Assembly (NCBI GenBank): GCA_016463705.1
Contig: JAEMQU010000003.1
Location: 33,476 to 97,475 of the forward strand
Length of the DNA stretch: 64,000 bases
Origin: Opitutales bacterium
GTDB lineage: Bacteria > Verrucomicrobiota > Verrucomicrobiia > Opitutales > UBA953
Reading direction: 5' to 3'
Shown: piece by piece, positions 61,768-64,000 of the stretch
Numbering within the stretch: position 1 is the stretch's first letter
Layout of the letters: every line of letters begins with the position of its first letter
Made by a program: the position numbers and the translations under genes
The notes under the pieces: generated by a model
Databases searched by the model: none
Seen by the model: only the letters and a program-made list of their open reading frames with translations
Told to the model about the DNA's origin: nothing

Positions 61768-62639
61768 AAATAATTATTTTGGGATGTGGTTATATTGGGA
61801 CGGCTTTGGCTCACTTAGTAAAATCTCAAGGCCACGAAGTTGTCGGCGTGGTTCGATCCGATAAATCGAAACAACAATTAGAGTCCGTAGGCATCCCGAG
61901 TTTGGCTTTTGATATTTCTAGCTCTGATTGGTCGATACTTTCCAGTGATTTTGATGTGGTGGTTTACGCGGCGAGTACCGGTGGCGGTGGTCCTGATGCA
62001 TACACTTTAGCCTATGATTTAGGGGTGAAGAATGCGATTCGTTGGGCTGAGCAATCCAAGGTGAGCTGTTTTATTTTTACGAGTTCGACCGGTGTGTATC
62101 GGCAGGACGATGGGGGACGCGTCACGGAGGAAAGTATGGCGGGTGGAGAAACGATAGCGGATATTATTTTGGCTGGGGAAAAATCCGTTTTAAATTCCAA
62201 GATTAAAAATACTCGGGTGCTGCGACTCGGCGGGCTTTATGGTCCAGGTCGTCACCACTTACTTAATCAACTCATGCGTGGCGAACTGGTCTTCGGTGGA
62301 CGCACCGATCACTTAATTAATTATTTGCATCGTGATGATGCGGCGAGTGCGATTCTAGCAGCTTGTTTGGGTGGTCCAACGGGCGCGCGTATTTATAATA
62401 TCACGGATGGTCATCCTATACGGAAAGATGAACTCATTCAGTGGACTGCAAAAAAACTCGGTAAGGGTGAGCCGGTTTTTGATATTAATGCGCCGGCTGG
62501 ACCTCGGATGCAACGAGGTGGCCGAACGCAGCCCAGTCGATTCATTGAAAACAGCCGGGCCTTACATGAACTAAATTGGAGGCCCCGGTTCTCTTCTATA
62601 TCAGAGGGCTTAACTGAAATCATTGATTTAATGGGCTAA
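61764..62639 (+). CDS. NAD-dependent epimerase/dehydratase family protein (YeeZ-like)
   Basis: A 291-residue atypical SDR. N-terminal IIILGCGYIGTALAHLVKSQ, then CFIFTSSTGVYRQDDGGRVT, RVLRLGGLYGPGRHHLLNQL, NYLHRDDAASAILAACLG and RIYNITDGHPIRKDELIQWT. The YxxxK catalytic pair is not evident (GEKSV replaces it), as in YeeZ-like proteins. The substrate is unknown. It overlaps lpxB by 4 bp, so an envelope-sugar role is possible. Confidence 0.85.
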   Translation: MKIIILGCGYIGTALAHLVKSQGHEVVGVVRSDKSKQQLESVGIPSLAFDISSSDWSILSSDFDVVVYAASTGGGGPDAYTLAYDLGVKNAIRWAEQSKVSCFIFTSSTGVYRQDDGGRVTEESMAGGETIADIILAGEKSVLNSKIKNTRVLRLGGLYGPGRHHLLNQLMRGELVFGGRTDHLINYLHRDDAASAILAACLGGPTGARIYNITDGHPIRKDELIQWTAKKLGKGEPVFDINAPAGPRMQRGGRTQPSRFIENSRALHELNWRPRFSSISEGLTEIIDLMG

Positions 62640-62695
62640 TTTCAGTTATTTTAACAAATATTTACAGGAAAGCGTTCAGCAGACCCAGTGTCATA

Positions 62696-62749
62696 GTCAC
62701 CTATTTGTCACATTATAGTCATAGGTTTGAAATGTGAAAATGGTAAAGT
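62696..62749 (+). promoter_or_regulatory. PHO-box-like GTCA repeats and candidate -10 before the porin gene
   Basis: GTCA occurs at 62696, 62707 and 62718, exactly 11 bp apart, each followed by an AT-rich stretch; a further GTCA lies at 62690. PhoB sites are built of 11-bp direct repeats with a (T)GTCA core, and they replace the -35 element. An extended -10-like TGGTAAAGT lies at 62741-62749. The downstream gene is a porin of the phosphate-selective type, which fits control by phosphate starvation. Confidence 0.5.
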
Positions 62750-62775
62750 GTGGGTGCTTTCACACATACTATCCT

Positions 62776-64000
62776 ATGAATACAACCATCAAATCCATGC
62801 TCATCGCAGCTGCGGCACTCACTGCTGTATCTTCGTATGCGCAAGATAAATCCACGCTCGATCTTCTCGTGAAGAAGGGCATTATTACCGCTGAAGAACG
62901 CGCTGTAGCATTGCAAAGTGCCTCAGAGTCTCGTGCTGCTGCCGGTCTTAACAAAATCTTCGTTAAGGAAGACGCTACTAAGCGCTTAACCTTCTCGGGT
63001 CGCGTACAGACTCAGTATGAGTCCATTGGTGGCGAAACCAAAGCTACCTCCGCAGGTGCAGCTACTAAAGTTACTGATGTAAGCACCGCTTTTATGCGCC
63101 GTCTTTACCTCGGTTTCAAGGCCGATATGGGCGAGGGCATCTCTGCTGAAATCGTCAACAATTTCGCTGATAACACTTTAGACAAAGCGATCTTTACTGC
63201 TGAAACCACTTACGGTACTTTCATTTTAGGTTACCAAAAAGTTCAGTGGGGTATCGAAGAGAACACATCTTCATCAAAGTTGCTTACTGTTGAGCGCTCA
63301 GCCTCGAATCGCTTCTGGAATGAATCGCAAGGTTCTTCCTACCGTCTTGGTTTTGGTGCCCGTCACACGGGTCTCCATTACTCCGGCAAATATGCCGTGG
63401 ATGCTGCACAAACAATCGAATACGGTGTCTCAGTTGCTAATGCTCTCCAAGGTCAAGCAACCTCAACCGGAAACAATGACATCGGAACCTGGGCTAATTT
63501 AATCTACACCAACAAAATCAGCGATACCAATAAGCACTCCATTGGTCTTAATTGGGGTTCGGTTCGTGATACACGAGACGCTACCGGAACAGTGTCTGGT
63601 GGTGGCATATCAGGAAACGATGCTAAAATGTTCGGTATCAACCCTTACATCAAATCTCAGTTTGGTAACCTCGTTGTCCAAGCGGAAATGATTTCTACTA
63701 CCAATGAGGCTCGCGGTACAACTGCTACTACTATCGAGCGTAAGCCCGAAGGCTTCACGGCTCTCGCCGCTTATAAGTTCACGGATCAAGTCGAAGGCGT
63801 AATCCGTTTCTCCAAGCTTGATACCGACGGACAGGGTTCAAACTTCAGTGGTCTCTACCGCGATGCTGCTGCGTTCAGTTCATCAGTGTATTATAACAAA
63901 TTCGACAGCATCTACGTTGGCGTGAACTACTACTTCGTAGATCACAATGCAAAAATCATGCTTGGCTATGAGAAAGCCAAAGCATCTGAGCGTCTCGGAT
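62776..64000 (+). CDS. Porin (phosphate-selective porin O/P-like), 3' truncated by window edge
   Basis: About 408 residues are visible and the frame is open to the right edge. Signal peptide residues 1-22 (TTIKSMLIAAAALTAVSSYA). A short helical segment follows (STLDLLVKKGIITAEERAVA), a feature of many porins with a periplasmic coiled stalk. Then come alternating beta strands: RLTFSGRVQTQYESIGGE, AFMRRLYLGFKADMGEGISA, TTYGTFILGYQKVQWGIEEN, and SIYVGVNYYFVDHNAKIML. The family resemblance is to OprP/OprO-type porins, judged from the N-terminal strands and YGTFILGYQK; the real substrate is unknown. A PHO-box-like array precedes it. Several minus-strand frames overlying it are mirror images. Confidence 0.85.
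   Translation, partial: MNTTIKSMLIAAAALTAVSSYAQDKSTLDLLVKKGIITAEERAVALQSASESRAAAGLNKIFVKEDATKRLTFSGRVQTQYESIGGETKATSAGAATKVTDVSTAFMRRLYLGFKADMGEGISAEIVNNFADNTLDKAIFTAETTYGTFILGYQKVQWGIEENTSSSKLLTVERSASNRFWNESQGSSYRLGFGARHTGLHYSGKYAVDAAQTIEYGVSVANALQGQATSTGNNDIGTWANLIYTNKISDTNKHSIGLNWGSVRDTRDATGTVSGGGISGNDAKMFGINPYIKSQFGNLVVQAEMISTTNEARGTTATTIERKPEGFTALAAYKFTDQVEGVIRFSKLDTDGQGSNFSGLYRDAAAFSSSVYYNKFDSIYVGVNYYFVDHNAKIMLGYEKAKASERLG

Overview
This 64 kb window looks like a chromosomal segment of a Gram-negative member of the Verrucomicrobiota, most likely of the Opitutia type. That placement is inferred from gene content, not from a marker search. LpxB, an outer-membrane porin, a Wza/Wzc-type polysaccharide export pair and lipoproteins indicate an outer membrane. 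A PEP-CTERM protease, a ClpC/McsA/McsB set, a dedicated ketosynthase-ACP pair and OleC/OleD homologues are typical of the Verrucomicrobia/Planctomycetes neighbourhood. The segment is densely coded, with no transposase, phage gene, CRISPR array or rRNA. Many genes overlap by 4 bp (ATGA/GTGA) and several convergent pairs overlap at their 3' ends.

Layout. 1-3763: the right end of an exopolysaccharide locus (export protein, tyrosine kinase with a Gly/Tyr repeat tail, M48 lipoprotein). 3764-8723: SppA, a widespread protein of unknown function, a membrane protein and a LysR regulator. 8872-13969: YggS, RecN, an SDR enzyme, HPF and Mpl. 13970-16604: ribF-truB-nrnA. 16733-19633: clpC and a DUF423 protein. 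19707-21777: a small Cys/Asp-rich membrane protein, a PEP-CTERM metalloprotease and an RNase D-like exonuclease. tRNA-Ala(GGC) lies at 21853. 22041-23577: ketosynthase plus ACP, divergent from mcsA-mcsB (23675-25235). 25232-29313: nusA-infB-rbfA behind a possible attenuator. 29521-39030: EttA, MalQ, a SurA-like isomerase, Mfd, ParA and FabV. 39116-49460: aminotransferase, L28, DgkA, RpoZ, SmpB, TrmL, DUF3050, HemW, SufT, ArgS, DUF983, MetF and a UMF1 transporter. 49453-59307: fused GcvPA-GcvPB, Nth, thioesterase, OleD-like and OleC-like enzymes, small lipoprotein, prepilin peptidase, AroE and SirB1. 59345-59599: a relic of clpB. 59630-62639: Gfo/Idh oxidoreductase, LpxB and an epimerase. 62776 to the right edge: a porin behind a PHO-box-like array.

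How the genes work together. Translation and RNA functions dominate (NusA, IF-2, RbfA, TruB, TrmL, EttA, SmpB, HPF, ArgS, L28, tRNA-Ala). The second theme is the cell envelope (Mpl, LpxB, SppA, SurA-like, polysaccharide export, prepilin peptidase, porin). The third is protein quality control by ClpC with a probable arginine-phosphorylation adaptor/kinase pair (McsA/McsB). Two lipid modules of uncertain product are present: a ketosynthase-ACP pair, and an OleC/OleD pair without OleA or OleB here.

The most useful leads are the Gly/Tyr repeat tail of the tyrosine kinase, the complete McsA-McsB-ClpC set in a Gram-negative, the OleC/OleD-thioesterase cluster, the hairpin-plus-U-tract in the nusA leader, the 11-bp GTCA repeats before the porin, and the decayed clpB end. 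All functional statements rest on motif recognition by eye; no database search was run.
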